A stretch of DNA of 64,000 bases from CAVSNH01 sp963729275 (GCA_963729275.1 CAVSNH010000013.1:1240001-1304000), one strand, 5' to 3'. Shown: positions 1 through 9,557, counted from the first letter of the stretch. Numbers and translations are program-made. Notes: generated from the sequence alone by a model not told the origin.

Positions 1-264
1 GACCCCCGCCGGCGCGCCCACGACAGTGCCGGCTCCCAGCAGTCGGGTGGTGTGCCACTCGACCTGATGCCGGAGCCGGATCAACAACCAAGTGCTGGTG
101 ACGGTCCCGTTCAAGAAGACGATGACCACCGCGCTCTTGGTCGGGACCACGAAGGCCATGAGCGGCACCGCCAGCAGGGCGAAACCGAAGCCCACGGCAC
201 GCTGGAGCGCGGCGGCCACGAGGACGATGCACGATGTGGCGGCGATGGTCCCGAGGGTCACCAT
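1..264 (-). CDS. TauE/SafE-family (TSUP) membrane transporter, N-terminal part
   Basis: First 88 codons of a gene that runs off the left edge. The ATG is at 264 and the frame is open to base 1. The protein is almost entirely hydrophobic. It has one membrane segment at about residues 3-24 and a second at about 30-52, with the phrase LQRAVGFGFALLAVP between them, typical of the N-terminal half of TauE/SafE permeases that export sulfite, sulfonates or similar anions. The substrate cannot be told from this part. No convincing Shine-Dalgarno sequence precedes the ATG. The gene diverges from the oxidoreductase starting at 396, so promoters for both must lie in the 131 bp between them. Confidence 0.75.
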   Translation of the reverse strand, partial: MVTLGTIAATSCIVLVAAALQRAVGFGFALLAVPLMAFVVPTKSAVVIVFLNGTVTSTWLLIRLRHQVEWHTTRLLGAGTVVGAPAGV

Positions 265-395
265 CCGTGTGACCCTAGGGCGGGGGACTCCGGTGACCGG
301 GGGTGGTGAGCCAGCCCGGGGCAAAGCCCGGTCACGCAGCATTAGACAAGGGCGATTGGAGTGGATGCCGGCCTGGCCCGAGGGAGGGTGAAGGA

Positions 396-1388
396 ATGAC
401 GGTTTCGGCCATCGTGGCCACGGAGGTCGACGGCTCTTCACGGGGTGCGCTCACCGAACTGGCCGACGACGACCTCCCCGAGGGCGACGTCACGGTGGCG
501 GTCAAGTACTCGAGCCTCAATTACAAAGACGGGCTGGCCGTCACGGGCAAGGGCCGCATCGTCCGCCGGTTCCCCATGGTCTGTGGCGTGGACATGGCCG
601 GGGTGGTCGAAGAGTCGGCGTCCGAGGCCTGGCAGCCGGGCGACGAGGTCCTCGTCACCGGGTGGGGGCTGTCGGAGTCCCACCCGGGAGGGTTCACCCA
701 GCGCCAGCGCGTCCGTTCCGAGTGGGTGGTGCACCGCCCGGAGGGACTCAGCCTCCTTCAGTGCATGGCCGTCGGGACCGCCGGCCTCACCTCGATGCTG
801 TGTGTGCTGGCCCTCGAGCACGAAGGCCTCACCCCGGGGGCCGAAGGACCCGTTCTCGTCACGGGGGCAGCCGGCGGTGTGGGGAGCATCGCCGTCGCCC
901 TTTTGGCCCGGCTCGGCTACTCGGTGACGGCCTCGACCGGCCGAAGCGAGACGCACGAGTTCCTCCGGTCGCTCGGGGCGGCGGAGTTCGTCGACCGCGC
1001 CGAGCTGTCCACACCAAAGGGACGCCCGCTCGAATCGGAACGATGGGCTGCCGCCGTCGATGTGGTCGGTGGCGAGACGCTGGCCACCGTCCTCCGCCAG
1101 ACCCGTTACGGCGGATCGGTGGCGGCCTGCGGCCTGGTCGGCAGCTCGGACCTGCCGACGACGGTGCTGCCCTTCATCCTCCGAGCGGTGCGGCTTCTCG
1201 GCGTCGAATCCGTGTCCTGCCCCACGGAGGTCCGCCGGCCGGCATGGGACCGCCTGGCCCGCGACCTGCCCCTCGACCTGCTCGACTCGCTCACGTCGGT
1301 CGAGCCCCTGGCCCGGGTGCCCGAGCTGGCCGGCGACATCGTGGCCGGCCGCATCCGCGGCCGGGTGGTGATCGACGTCAACCAGTAA
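396..1388 (+). CDS. Acryloyl-CoA reductase-like MDR oxidoreductase (AcuI/YhdH family)
   Basis: A 330-residue zinc-independent medium-chain dehydrogenase/reductase, the usual length for AcuI/YhdH proteins, which reduce acryloyl-CoA or other enones with NADPH. The N-terminal GroES-like half has the family phrase NYKDGLAVTGKG followed by FPMVCGVDMAG. The Rossmann glycine motif VTGAAGGVGS lies near residues 155-165. The start at 396 is preferred over an in-frame ATG at 303 because a purine-rich ribosome site (GGGAGG, then AAGGA) precedes it and the extension looks non-coding. It begins a forward block with a dehydratase and an acyl-CoA synthetase, which suggests acyl-CoA or propionate-type metabolism. 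Substrate is inferred only from the family. Confidence 0.88.
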   Translation: MTVSAIVATEVDGSSRGALTELADDDLPEGDVTVAVKYSSLNYKDGLAVTGKGRIVRRFPMVCGVDMAGVVEESASEAWQPGDEVLVTGWGLSESHPGGFTQRQRVRSEWVVHRPEGLSLLQCMAVGTAGLTSMLCVLALEHEGLTPGAEGPVLVTGAAGGVGSIAVALLARLGYSVTASTGRSETHEFLRSLGAAEFVDRAELSTPKGRPLESERWAAAVDVVGGETLATVLRQTRYGGSVAACGLVGSSDLPTTVLPFILRAVRLLGVESVSCPTEVRRPAWDRLARDLPLDLLDSLTSVEPLARVPELAGDIVAGRIRGRVVIDVNQ

Positions 1389-1503
1389 CCGAAATCGTCG
1401 CGCTCAGGGCCCGTCGTCCTTTGGTGGCCGGTGCGGGCGGGATGGGCAGCCCGGTGCGGGACCAGGAGGTATGTGTGAGTATGCGAAAGCAGGAGGTGGT
1501 CCA

Positions 1504-2670
1504 ATGACTCAGCTCGACGAGAAGATCGAGTTCGACACGAGCGATGTCGACCGGTACATCGGCAAGCCGGTGGGAGGTGGCCAGCTGAAGGAGCCGGTCA
1601 CCGTCACCGACATCCGCCGGTGGGTGCAGGGGATGCAGTATCCCAACCCGCTCCACTACGACGACGAGTACGCAGATCGGTCGGCTTTCGGCCGCATCGT
1701 CGCCCCGCAGTCGTTCACCATCTGCTGCGACGTGGGTCACGGGGCCGGTCCTGCCATTGTGGGCAATATTCCCGGCACGCACATGATCTTCGGCGGCGAC
1801 GAATGGTGGTTTGGCGGTTCCCGCATCTATCCCGGCGACCATCTGACGATGCGCCGGCGGTTCGTCGACTACAAGGTATCGGACACCAAGTTTGCCGGTC
1901 CGACCATGTTCTCGAGGGGCGAGACCGTCTATGTCAACCAGCGCAGCGAGCGTGTGGCCCGGCAATGGTCGACGGCTGTGCGCTACCGGGCGGACGTGGC
2001 CCGCGATCGCGGGTTTTTCGAGCAGGCGGCGCCGGTGCCGACGTGGACGCCGCAGCAACTCGACGACATCGAGGCCAATCGCCGCCAGTGGATCCGGAGC
2101 CGGGCCGGCTCCGAGAGCCCCACCCTGGACTCTGTCAAGGCCGGAACGAAACTGCCGACCCGGCCCATCGGGCCCCACTCGCTTCCGAGCCTGGCCAGCG
2201 AATGGCGGGCCTACACCTTCACCGTCTGGGGATCGACGCTCCACGAAGGGCCGGACCACCTGAGCGAGGCCGGATGGCTGGAGGAGATGGACCGTGACCT
2301 GGAGGGCGCGGAGGAGGATCCCGAGCTGGGCGACGGGCTCTACCACGGACCGTCCCGCGGCCACACCGACGAAGAGCACGCTCGGCTCATCGGCATGCCT
2401 CGTGGCTACGGCTACGGCGCATCGATGGGCGCCTGGGTGTTGGACTACGTCGCCGCCTGGGCCGGTGACGGGGCGTACATCCGCCATTCGAACGTGCAGT
2501 ACCGCTTCCCGGCGTTCGACGGGGACCTCACCCTGATCGACGCCGAGGTGACCGCCGCGCACCACGACGCCATGCTGGGCGCGCCGCTCGTCACGCTCGA
2601 AGTGACCATGACCAACCAGAACGGCTCGCTCATGGCCAAAGGCCCCGTCGAGGTCGAGCTACCGGGATGA
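1504..2670 (+). CDS. MaoC-type double-hotdog acyl-CoA dehydratase/hydratase
   Basis: A 388-residue cytoplasmic protein with two predicted hotdog halves. The N-terminal half resembles the FAS1-like/MaoC N-terminal dehydratase domain (NPLHYDDEYA, then FGRIVAPQSF), and the C-terminal half carries the typical NVQYRFPAFDGDL segment. Such proteins hydrate enoyl-CoA or dehydrate 3-hydroxyacyl-CoA. The ATG at 1504 has AGGAGG seven bases upstream; an earlier in-frame ATG at 1471 touches its own AGGAGGT with no spacing and is less likely. The stop overlaps the start of the acyl-CoA synthetase as ATGA, so the two are probably translationally coupled. The exact acyl substrate is unknown. Confidence 0.88.
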   Translation: MTQLDEKIEFDTSDVDRYIGKPVGGGQLKEPVTVTDIRRWVQGMQYPNPLHYDDEYADRSAFGRIVAPQSFTICCDVGHGAGPAIVGNIPGTHMIFGGDEWWFGGSRIYPGDHLTMRRRFVDYKVSDTKFAGPTMFSRGETVYVNQRSERVARQWSTAVRYRADVARDRGFFEQAAPVPTWTPQQLDDIEANRRQWIRSRAGSESPTLDSVKAGTKLPTRPIGPHSLPSLASEWRAYTFTVWGSTLHEGPDHLSEAGWLEEMDRDLEGAEEDPELGDGLYHGPSRGHTDEEHARLIGMPRGYGYGASMGAWVLDYVAAWAGDGAYIRHSNVQYRFPAFDGDLTLIDAEVTAAHHDAMLGAPLVTLEVTMTNQNGSLMAKGPVEVELPG

Positions 2671-4301
2671 GGCCTGCGGTGGGGACGTTCGCCGGCCCCC
2701 CGCCCGACAGCGAGGAGGGCATTGGCAGCCTGACCCTGGGTGGGCTCCTTCGCGAGGTCGCCGATCGCCACCGAGACCGGGAGGCGGTCGTCTGCCATGA
2801 CGGCGACGGGGGCATCGTACGGTGGAGCTACGCCGACCTCGAGGCCGAGACGAGGGCGTTGGCCAAGGCACTCGTGGCCCTCGGTGTGGACAAGGGGAGT
2901 CGGGTCGGCCTGCTCATGGGCAATCGGCCGGAATGGGTGGCCTCCGCCTTTGCCGTCACGATGGTCGGGGGGGTACTCGTCCCGGTCAACACGTTCTTCG
3001 AGCGGCCGGAGATCGCCTACCTCCTCGCCCACTCCGATACGGCCGTCGTCCTCCACCAGGCGGAGCTGGGCAACCACGCCTACGACGAGCAGCTGGCCGG
3101 ATTGGAGGCCGGTCTGGCTTACTTGCGACGCCGCCTGTGCCTCGGGACCCCCGACTTCGAATCGTTCCTGGCCGCCGGAAGGGACGTGTCCGACCGAGCG
3201 CTCGACGACCGGGCCGAGGCGGTGTCCCCCTTCGACGACGCCCTCGTGATCTACACCTCGGGCTCGACGGGGATGCCGAAGGGGGTCCTCCACGGGCATC
3301 GGGCTGCGGCCCTGCAGAGCTGGCGTTTCGCCCAGCAGCTGCGCCTCGATCCGAGGGTGCGGGTATGGAGTGCCTTCCCCTTCTTCTGGACGGCCGGCTT
3401 CTGCATGGTCATGGGGGCCACGTTGGCCGCGGGCGGCTGCCTCGTGCTCCAGGAGATGTTCGAGCCCGGCGCGGCGCTGTCCCTCCTCGAGTCGGAACGG
3501 GTGACCTCGCCGCACGCCTGGCCCCATCAGCTGGCCGCCCTGGAGACTCATCCACGTTGGCTGGACACCGATCTTTCTTCCCTTCGGCACGTGGTCGCCT
3601 TCACCAGCTTCGGTCGTCACCCCACGGTGTCGGTGGGCGACGTCTGGAGCCCGCGCGCCGCCTACGGGCTCACCGAGACGTTCACCATCATCAGCTCCTC
3701 ACCGGCCGATACGCCGCCCACCGAACGCGACGGGAACGAAGGCAGCATCCTTCCGGGCAACGTGGTCCGCATTGTCGACCGGGAGACCGGCGAGGCGCTC
3801 GGTGTCGGCACTCCCGGCGAGATCCGGGTCAAGGGCACGACGCTGATGAGGGGGTACCTCAAGGTGGCGCCCGAGGACGTCTTCGACACCGACGGCTTCT
3901 TCGCCACCGGCGACGCCGGGTTCGTCGACGCCGACGGCAAGCTGCATTGGGTGGGAAGGACGAACGATCTCATCAAGACCGGCGGCGCCAACGTGTCTCC
4001 GGTGGAGATCGAGACCGAGCTGCTTCACCACCCCGACCTGCAGAGCGCCCAGGCCGTCGGCGTGCCCCACCAGACCCTCGGCGAGGTCGTGGTCGTCTGT
4101 GCCGTGGCCCAGGCGGGACGCGGGGTCGACGAGGCGAGCGTCCGCGACTTCCTACGTGGACGGATCGCCTCTTACAAGATCCCTCGGCACGTCTTCTTCT
4201 TCGACGAGAGCGAACTGGCCATGACGGGGAACGCCAAGATCAAGAGCGAGGACCTGCGACGGTTGGCCGCGGCGCGGTTGGAGACGGCGACGTCGATCTG
4301 A
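2667..4301 (+). CDS. AMP-dependent acyl-CoA synthetase/ligase
   Basis: A 544-residue member of the ANL adenylating superfamily. It has the ATP-binding loop YTSGSTGMPKG near residue 195, the A5-like AYGLTET, the hinge region TGDAGFVDADG followed by GRTNDLIKTGGANVSP, and a C-terminal TGNAKIKSED segment containing the expected catalytic lysine. It should activate a carboxylic acid as an acyl-adenylate and then a CoA thioester. Its ATG overlaps the stop of the MaoC-type gene by four bases, so it is the third gene of a short acyl-CoA operon. It is followed by a 55-bp gap and a convergent ATP-grasp gene. The substrate (fatty, aromatic or terpenoid acid) cannot be read from sequence. Confidence 0.92.
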   Translation: MRPAVGTFAGPPPDSEEGIGSLTLGGLLREVADRHRDREAVVCHDGDGGIVRWSYADLEAETRALAKALVALGVDKGSRVGLLMGNRPEWVASAFAVTMVGGVLVPVNTFFERPEIAYLLAHSDTAVVLHQAELGNHAYDEQLAGLEAGLAYLRRRLCLGTPDFESFLAAGRDVSDRALDDRAEAVSPFDDALVIYTSGSTGMPKGVLHGHRAAALQSWRFAQQLRLDPRVRVWSAFPFFWTAGFCMVMGATLAAGGCLVLQEMFEPGAALSLLESERVTSPHAWPHQLAALETHPRWLDTDLSSLRHVVAFTSFGRHPTVSVGDVWSPRAAYGLTETFTIISSSPADTPPTERDGNEGSILPGNVVRIVDRETGEALGVGTPGEIRVKGTTLMRGYLKVAPEDVFDTDGFFATGDAGFVDADGKLHWVGRTNDLIKTGGANVSPVEIETELLHHPDLQSAQAVGVPHQTLGEVVVVCAVAQAGRGVDEASVRDFLRGRIASYKIPRHVFFFDESELAMTGNAKIKSEDLRRLAAARLETATSI

Positions 4302-4356
4302 GTGGACGGCGCCGGAGCCTCGTGGTCGGGTTGAGGCGCACCGGCACCGGCGATCA

Positions 4357-5607
4357 TCATTCGTAGTGGACCGTCACCGCCTTGTCGATCTCACACCGGA
4401 CGTCCTCCAACGCATCGAGCGATGCGACCGAGCCGATGACGACGAGGACGAGCTCGTCCGTCCCGAGCCTCCAGTCCACTGGGTCACCGTCATTACGCAG
4501 CACCCCGACGCTCGTCACGCCGGGGAGGGAGCGAAGGACGTCGATGCCGTCGATGGATCGGACCCGGCGGGCCCAGGTGGGCGGCTGAACGTTGCTTCGG
4601 TAACCGATCCCTTCGCACGGGACAAGGTCGGTACCGGCCGGCGCACCCCCAAGTGCCACGCTCATGGTCGCTCGCAGGAGGGAAAACCCGCTCACCCCTG
4701 AGAGGACCTCGGGGATGGCGCCGGGCAGGCGCCCGTTCACCTCGATGATCCTCGGCCCACGAGGAGTGAGCTTCACCTCCGAGTGCACAGCGCCGACGGT
4801 GATGCCGACTGCGTTGATGGCGGCGGTGACCACCTCGAGGACTTTGGAGACCAGCGGCTGAGGCAGGTGGCTCGGGATGAAGTGGCCTGTCTCGCGAAAT
4901 GGGTAGGCCAACGGGAATTTCCCCGTGACCGCCAGGTGCCGGAGCTGGCCGGCGGCGATGACGCTTTCGACGGAGACGAAGCTGGCGAAATTCGGCACCA
5001 TCAGCTCTGGTACCCCGGGAAGGAACTCCTCGACGACGACGGAGGCGATGCCAGCGGAGCGGGCCCGCGTGATGAACGCCCGCACCGCTTGCTCGTTGCC
5101 GGCCAGGGTGGTCTGTCGGCTTCCTGCCCCGGTGTCGGGTTTGACGACGACGGGGAACTGCAGTCCGCCGAGGTCGGGCTGCACATCGGGGTCAGGCGGG
5201 ACGAGTACCCAGTTGGGGCCGGGCAGCCCGGCACGCCGAAGGGCGCTGCGTTGCTCGTGCTTGTGGGTGAGATTCAGCGCGGTCTGAGGAGAGTGGAAGG
5301 GAAGGCCCAGCTCCGCGGCCAGATAAGCGGTACGGAGCAGATGGCGGTCCATGAAGGTGGTGATCCCGTCGGGCGCCAGCTGGAGCGTCGTTCTGGCCGC
5401 GTCCCCGTCGTCGAGACCGGTGATGTCGACAACCGGGCCGAGCCGGCCGAGCAGCCGACCGAGAGTCGGGTCACCATCCACGACGAAGGCGAGCCGGCAG
5501 GTTCCCCGTGCCGCCTCGGCCAGGTCGAACACTCCGAATGACCGGGTGCCGTACACCACGGCGAGCAACGGCAGGTCCTCCGAGTCATGCCCCCGAGTCG
5601 ACCTCAC
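4357..5607 (-). CDS. ATP-grasp domain carboxylate-amine/thiol ligase-like protein
   Basis: A 416-residue protein with an N-terminal substrate-binding domain followed by an ATP-grasp fold: the ATP-lysine strand FPVVVKPDTGAGSRQT, VVEEFLPGVPE, and the metal/ATP segment VHSEVKLTPRGPRIIEVNG with conserved Glu and Asn. ATP-grasp ligases join a carboxylate to an amine or thiol through an acyl-phosphate. Close relatives include biotin-carboxylase-like and dipeptide ligases, but no partner genes here reveal the substrate. The GTG at 5607 is the longest start; AGGAAG lies about ten bases upstream. It is convergent with the acyl-CoA synthetase and diverges from glnA. Confidence 0.85.
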   Translation of the reverse strand: MRSTRGHDSEDLPLLAVVYGTRSFGVFDLAEAARGTCRLAFVVDGDPTLGRLLGRLGPVVDITGLDDGDAARTTLQLAPDGITTFMDRHLLRTAYLAAELGLPFHSPQTALNLTHKHEQRSALRRAGLPGPNWVLVPPDPDVQPDLGGLQFPVVVKPDTGAGSRQTTLAGNEQAVRAFITRARSAGIASVVVEEFLPGVPELMVPNFASFVSVESVIAAGQLRHLAVTGKFPLAYPFRETGHFIPSHLPQPLVSKVLEVVTAAINAVGITVGAVHSEVKLTPRGPRIIEVNGRLPGAIPEVLSGVSGFSLLRATMSVALGGAPAGTDLVPCEGIGYRSNVQPPTWARRVRSIDGIDVLRSLPGVTSVGVLRNDGDPVDWRLGTDELVLVVIGSVASLDALEDVRCEIDKAVTVHYE

Positions 5608-5909
5608 GCCGATACTTCTTCCTCACGACGTCCACCCAATAACGGGCCGGGCGGACGACCCGATCCGCCGCTGGGGTCATGTCCGGCCCTCGGGTTCGCC
5701 CAGCCTAGTTGAGCGCCCCGAACCACCCTCTCGGTGTACCCCGACTCGTGGAGCCGCCTCACGCGTTGCCGTCGCCCGAGATTATGAACAGTCGATGAAC
5801 AGGGCGCTGTGCATTAGGACTTCCGCTTTCCGACGGACTACACCTGTGCCAGGGATCGGGCCCGCGGGCGGCGAGAGCTGTTTCGAGGGCCTTTGAGCAA
5901 GGAGGCGTC
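5608..5909. other. Divergent intergenic region between ATP-grasp gene and glnA
   Basis: About 300 bp without a credible gene. It must hold the promoters of the ATP-grasp gene (leftward) and glnA (rightward). The only clear signal is the glnA ribosome site GGAGG at 5901-5905. No strong -35/-10 pair, T-box or glutamine-riboswitch fold was recognised by eye. Confidence 0.5.
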
Positions 5910-7334
5910 GTGGAGGAGCGGAGCGCAGCAGGGGTCGTCAAGTTCGCGGCCGACCAGCAGGCGGAGATCGTCGACCTGAGGTTCTGTGATCTCCCGGGGC
6001 TGATGCAGCACTTCTCGGTTCCGGCCCACGAGCTGACCGAAGAGTCCATGCGCGACGGCTTCGGCTTCGATGGTTCGTCCATCCGTGGGTTCCAGCAGAT
6101 CCACGAGTCCGACATGATCCTCCTTCCGGACCCGTCCACGGCCATCATCGACCCGTTCCGACAGCACAAGACGCTCAACATGAATTGCTTCGTGCACGAC
6201 CCGGTCACCCTGGAGCCCTACACCCGTGACCCGCGGCATATCGCCAAGAAGGCAGAGGCCTACCTGAAGACGACGGGCATCGCCGACACCTCCTACTTCG
6301 GGCCCGAGGCGGAGTTCTTCATCTTCGACGACGTCCGGTTCTCCCAGGACCAGCATTCAGCCTTTTACCAGGTCGACTCCATAGAAGGCATCTGGAACTC
6401 GGCGAAGGACGAGGAGCCCAACCTCGGCTACAAGCCGCGCTACAAGGAGGGCTACTTCCCGGTGCCGCCCATGGACCACTTCCAAGACCTTCGTTCAGAG
6501 ATGGTCCTGACCATGGAGAAGGTCGGGATCGAGATCGAAGTGCAGCACCACGAAGTGGGAACCGCCGGGCAGGCCGAGATCGACATGCGGTTCGACACGC
6601 TGCTCACCATGGCGGACAAGCTCATGCTCTACAAGTACATCGTGAAGAGCGTCGCACTCGACGCCGGGTACACGGCGACCTTCATGCCGAAGCCGCTCTT
6701 TCAGGACAACGGATCTGGCATGCACGTCCACCAGTCGCTCTGGCAAGGCGGCGAGCCACTCTTCTATTCGGAGTCGGGGTACGGCGGCTTGTCCGACATC
6801 GGACGTTGGTACATCGGTGGGATCTTGGCCCACGCCAGGTCGATCCTCGCCTTCGCGGCGCCGACCACCAACTCCTACAAGCGCCTCGTGCCCGGCTACG
6901 AAGCACCGGTCAATCTCGTCTACTCGCAGCGCAATCGGTCCGCGGCGTGCCGCATCCCGCTGTACTCCAAGAGCCCGAAGGCCAAGCGGATCGAATTCCG
7001 CTGTCCCGACCCGTCCTCGAACCCCTATCTCGCCTTCTCGGCGATGCTGATGGCCGGCCTCGACGGGGTGGCCAACAAGATCGAGCCGCCGTCACCCGTC
7101 GACGAGGACCTCTTCGAGCTCGCCCCTCAGGAGCTGGCGAAAATTGCTCAGGTCCCCGCCTCGCTGGACGAGGCACTCGATGCACTCGAGTCCGACCAGG
7201 CCTATCTCGTCCAAGGGAACGTGTTCACCGACGACCTCATCGAGACGTGGGTGCAGTACAAGAGACTGAACGAGATCGACGAGGTGCGGCTCCGCCCCCA
7301 TCCGTGGGAGTTCATGCTCTACTACGACATCTGA
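5910..7334 (+). CDS. glnA: Glutamine synthetase type I
   Basis: A 474-residue cytoplasmic glutamine synthetase (glutamate + NH3 + ATP to glutamine), full length for the dodecameric GSI-beta type. Landmarks are [12 protein letters not shown], the metal site [10 protein letters not shown], the ATP loop [29 protein letters not shown] and the C-terminal RPHPWEF. Start is GTG at 5910 with GGAGG five bases before it. In enterobacterial and mycobacterial GSI-beta the adenylylated Tyr sits in a NLYDLPPEE/DLYELPPEE motif. The aligned motif here is DLFELAPQE, so that residue is Phe402 (codon TTC at 7113-7115). Regulation by GlnE adenylylation is therefore unlikely unless another Tyr is used. It stands alone, convergent with the hemerythrin gene. 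Confidence 0.97.
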   Translation: MEERSAAGVVKFAADQQAEIVDLRFCDLPGLMQHFSVPAHELTEESMRDGFGFDGSSIRGFQQIHESDMILLPDPSTAIIDPFRQHKTLNMNCFVHDPVTLEPYTRDPRHIAKKAEAYLKTTGIADTSYFGPEAEFFIFDDVRFSQDQHSAFYQVDSIEGIWNSAKDEEPNLGYKPRYKEGYFPVPPMDHFQDLRSEMVLTMEKVGIEIEVQHHEVGTAGQAEIDMRFDTLLTMADKLMLYKYIVKSVALDAGYTATFMPKPLFQDNGSGMHVHQSLWQGGEPLFYSESGYGGLSDIGRWYIGGILAHARSILAFAAPTTNSYKRLVPGYEAPVNLVYSQRNRSAACRIPLYSKSPKAKRIEFRCPDPSSNPYLAFSAMLMAGLDGVANKIEPPSPVDEDLFELAPQELAKIAQVPASLDEALDALESDQAYLVQGNVFTDDLIETWVQYKRLNEIDEVRLRPHPWEFMLYYDI

Positions 7335-7436
7335 GGCCTGGGCACTCACGACGACAGCGGGTGGCGCCCGGCATTCGCCGCAGCCTCCGTGCCCGAGAGG
7401 TCCCGCCATGCGGGACGGCGCTGGCCGTCGACGGCC

Positions 7437-8093
7437 TCAGGTCAGCGGCCCCACCGCTCCCATCAGGTCGACGTAGGACTTCTCGCCCATCGTCGTCCAC
7501 ATCTCCACCGCCGGAGGCGGCATGTGGGAGAGCATGTCGGCTCGTTGCTCGTCGGTCATTCGTTCACGGATGAGCCCGAGAATGAGCCACACCTTGTCTC
7601 CCTCGAACGAGCCGAGCGCGTGGCCGGGCAGGGCACCCCACTCCTGTTCGGTCAGATTCGTGGCGCACAGTGGCAGCAACTGCTGCTCTTCGTCATTGAG
7701 GTGCTCGGTCATACGCCCACCCAAGGCTCCGAGGGCCTGCGCACAGCGACCTTTGGCCACGGCGTCGCCACCCTCCCAACTCTTCAGCGCTTCGTCTGAC
7801 TCGGCCACGAGCTGATCCACATCTCGGTGTTGGCCGGCAACCACATCGATCATCTCCAACTGGCCCGCGCATCGCTCTCGCAGAAGCGGAAACACCAGGA
7901 TCTCCTCGCCGTGATGGTGCACGTGAAGGAAGGCCAGCACGTTGTCGTAGAAGTTGGAAATGAGCTCGCGTCGCTCACGATCTTCATCGTCCACCTCCGA
8001 CACCAGGCGCGGGGCAGCCGCGAGCGTGTCGCGGAGCGTGCTGTGCACCGGGAACATGTCGCTCACGTCGATGGTGTTGTCAGTCAAGGACAC
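7437..8093 (-). CDS. Hemerythrin HHE-domain protein
   Basis: A 218-residue soluble protein whose N-terminal half has the histidine pattern of HHE cation-binding domains: DMFPVHSTLRD near the start, FLHVHHHGEEILVFPLL, then GQHRDVDQLV. A second set of possible ligands is in MTEHLNDEEQQLLP. Such di-iron four-helix bundles bind O2 or NO, or take part in iron and redox sensing. The GTG at 8093 is chosen because AAGGAG precedes it by about five bases; an in-frame ATG at 8147 would add 18 residues without homology. It is monocistronic and convergent with glnA. Its ligand is not determinable here. Confidence 0.85.
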   Translation of the reverse strand: MSLTDNTIDVSDMFPVHSTLRDTLAAAPRLVSEVDDEDRERRELISNFYDNVLAFLHVHHHGEEILVFPLLRERCAGQLEMIDVVAGQHRDVDQLVAESDEALKSWEGGDAVAKGRCAQALGALGGRMTEHLNDEEQQLLPLCATNLTEQEWGALPGHALGSFEGDKVWLILGLIRERMTDEQRADMLSHMPPPAVEMWTTMGEKSYVDLMGAVGPLT

Positions 8094-8393
8094 AGGGGCT
8101 CCTTCGTTTCCCAGGCCACGCCGCTCGTGGTCCGCCGGCCTCATCATCGTTCAGGCCGGGGGTCGACGTCGACCGGCAATGGGGAGGGACACCTCGGCCG
8201 ACCGGTTGCGGGCGGGAAGGGTCTCGTCGGTGATCGGGCGCCCGCCGGCCAGTTTTCATGGATCTCTTAGAAGGAATTTGGGTTCCGTTTACGAATCAAC
8301 GGCATCATTTGAGGTGATCGCTACGAGTCGCCGGCTGAAGCCGGCGATCTGGATCGGGCGGCCTCGAGTGGGTCGAGGGAGGGCAGGAGGACC
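8094..8393. other. Divergent intergenic region with a perfect hairpin
   Basis: Three hundred bases between the leftward hemerythrin gene and the rightward repeat-protein gene, locally AT-richer around 8255-8315. A perfect 8-bp stem (TCGCCGGC, loop TGAA, GCCGGCGA) lies at 8328-8347, just inside the likely leader of the repeat-protein gene. There is no T-tract after it, so it is more likely a leader structure than a terminator. Confidence 0.4.
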
Positions 8394-9557
8394 ATGCAGA
8401 GCGGAGCCGAAGACACCGGGACCACGCGCTCGGACCGGTGGGGCAAGCTGACCTCCAGCCGGTCGTTTCGGGTGGCGTGTGGGTCGGCGCTCACACTTGG
8501 GCTGGCGGCGGGTGGCTACGGCATCGCCAATGCGGCGACCGGGCCCGTCTCGCCTCCGACGCAGAACGGCGCCCCCCGATTCGGACACTGGACCGGTGGT
8601 GCGAGGCCGGCGGCGGTGGGAGCGGTCGGCGTCGTGGGCACGAACACCTTCACCGTCAAAGGCCACAACGGGTCGACGACGACCGTGGACGTGACCTCCT
8701 CGACGACGTACAAGGACAACGGCGTCGCTCACCCGACCTTGGCCAACGTCAAAGCCGGAGAGTACGTGGCCGTTGCCGGGTCGAGCTCGTCGGGGACGGT
8801 GCATGCCACGTCGGTCATGATCGGTGGTCCGGGTGGCCCCGGTGGTCCGGCCGGTTTCGGTGGGTCCCATGGTTTCGGCGGCGGGACGCCGCCGGCGGCG
8901 GCGGGGACGGTCGGCAACGTGGGCACGAACACCTTCACCGTCAAGGGCCACAACGGGTCGACGACGACCGTGGACGTGACCTCCTCGACGACCTACAAGG
9001 ACTACGGGGTCACCAGCCCGACCTTGGCCAACGTCAAAGCCGGAGAGTTCGTGGCCGTTGCCGGGTCGAGCTCGTCGGGGACGGTGCATGCCACGTCGGT
9101 CATGATCGGTGGTCCGGGTGGCCCCGGTGGTCCGGCCGGTTTCGGTGGGTCCCATGGTTTCGGCGGCGGGACGCCGCCGGCGGCGGCGGGGACGGTCGGC
9201 AACGTGGGCACGAACACCTTCACCGTCAAGGGCCACAACGGGTCGACGACGACCGTCGACGTGACCTCCTCGACGACCTACAAGGACTACGGGGTCACCA
9301 GCCCGACGTTGTCGAACCTGAAGGCCGGTGACTTCGTCGTCGTTGCCGGGTCGAGCTCTTCGGGGACGGTGCACGCCACCTCGGTCATGATCGGCGGACC
9401 GGGCGGCCCCGGCGGCGGAGGCGGCTACGGCGGCCCAGGCGGATTCGGCGGTCATGGTGCGTGGAACGGTGGACCCGGCCCGGGCGGCGGTCCCGGGCCA
9501 GGTTCGAGCGGCGGTCCCGGCTCAGGTTCGGGTGGCGGTGGCTACCCCAGCTTCTGA
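8394..9557 (+). CDS. Secreted DUF5666-like triplicated-domain glycine-rich protein
   Basis: A 387-residue exported protein. An N-terminal signal peptide (hydrophobic core about residues 25-45, probable cleavage after ANA) is followed by three nearly identical 95-residue domains, each starting GTNTFTVKGHNGSTTTVDV and continuing with TTYKD. These small beta domains resemble DUF5666, a family of OB-like extracytoplasmic domains of unknown function. Gly/Pro-rich linkers (GGPGGPGG) separate them, and the tail is also Gly-rich. ATG at 8394 is preceded by a strong AGGAGG. No sortase motif or C-terminal membrane anchor is visible. It is convergent with the adenylate cyclase gene, ending only 16 bp inside that gene's 3' end. 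Confidence 0.8.
   Translation: MQSGAEDTGTTRSDRWGKLTSSRSFRVACGSALTLGLAAGGYGIANAATGPVSPPTQNGAPRFGHWTGGARPAAVGAVGVVGTNTFTVKGHNGSTTTVDVTSSTTYKDNGVAHPTLANVKAGEYVAVAGSSSSGTVHATSVMIGGPGGPGGPAGFGGSHGFGGGTPPAAAGTVGNVGTNTFTVKGHNGSTTTVDVTSSTTYKDYGVTSPTLANVKAGEFVAVAGSSSSGTVHATSVMIGGPGGPGGPAGFGGSHGFGGGTPPAAAGTVGNVGTNTFTVKGHNGSTTTVDVTSSTTYKDYGVTSPTLSNLKAGDFVVVAGSSSSGTVHATSVMIGGPGGPGGGGGYGGPGGFGGHGAWNGGPGPGGGPGPGSSGGPGSGSGGGGYPSF
8616..9470 (+). repeat. Three tandem 285-bp direct repeats inside the secreted protein gene
   Basis: The phrase beginning GGCACGAACACC recurs at 8637, 8922 and 9207, exactly 285 bp apart, and copies two and three are nearly identical over their length. Because 285 is a multiple of three, copy-number change would add or remove whole 95-residue domains. 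Confidence 0.9.
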
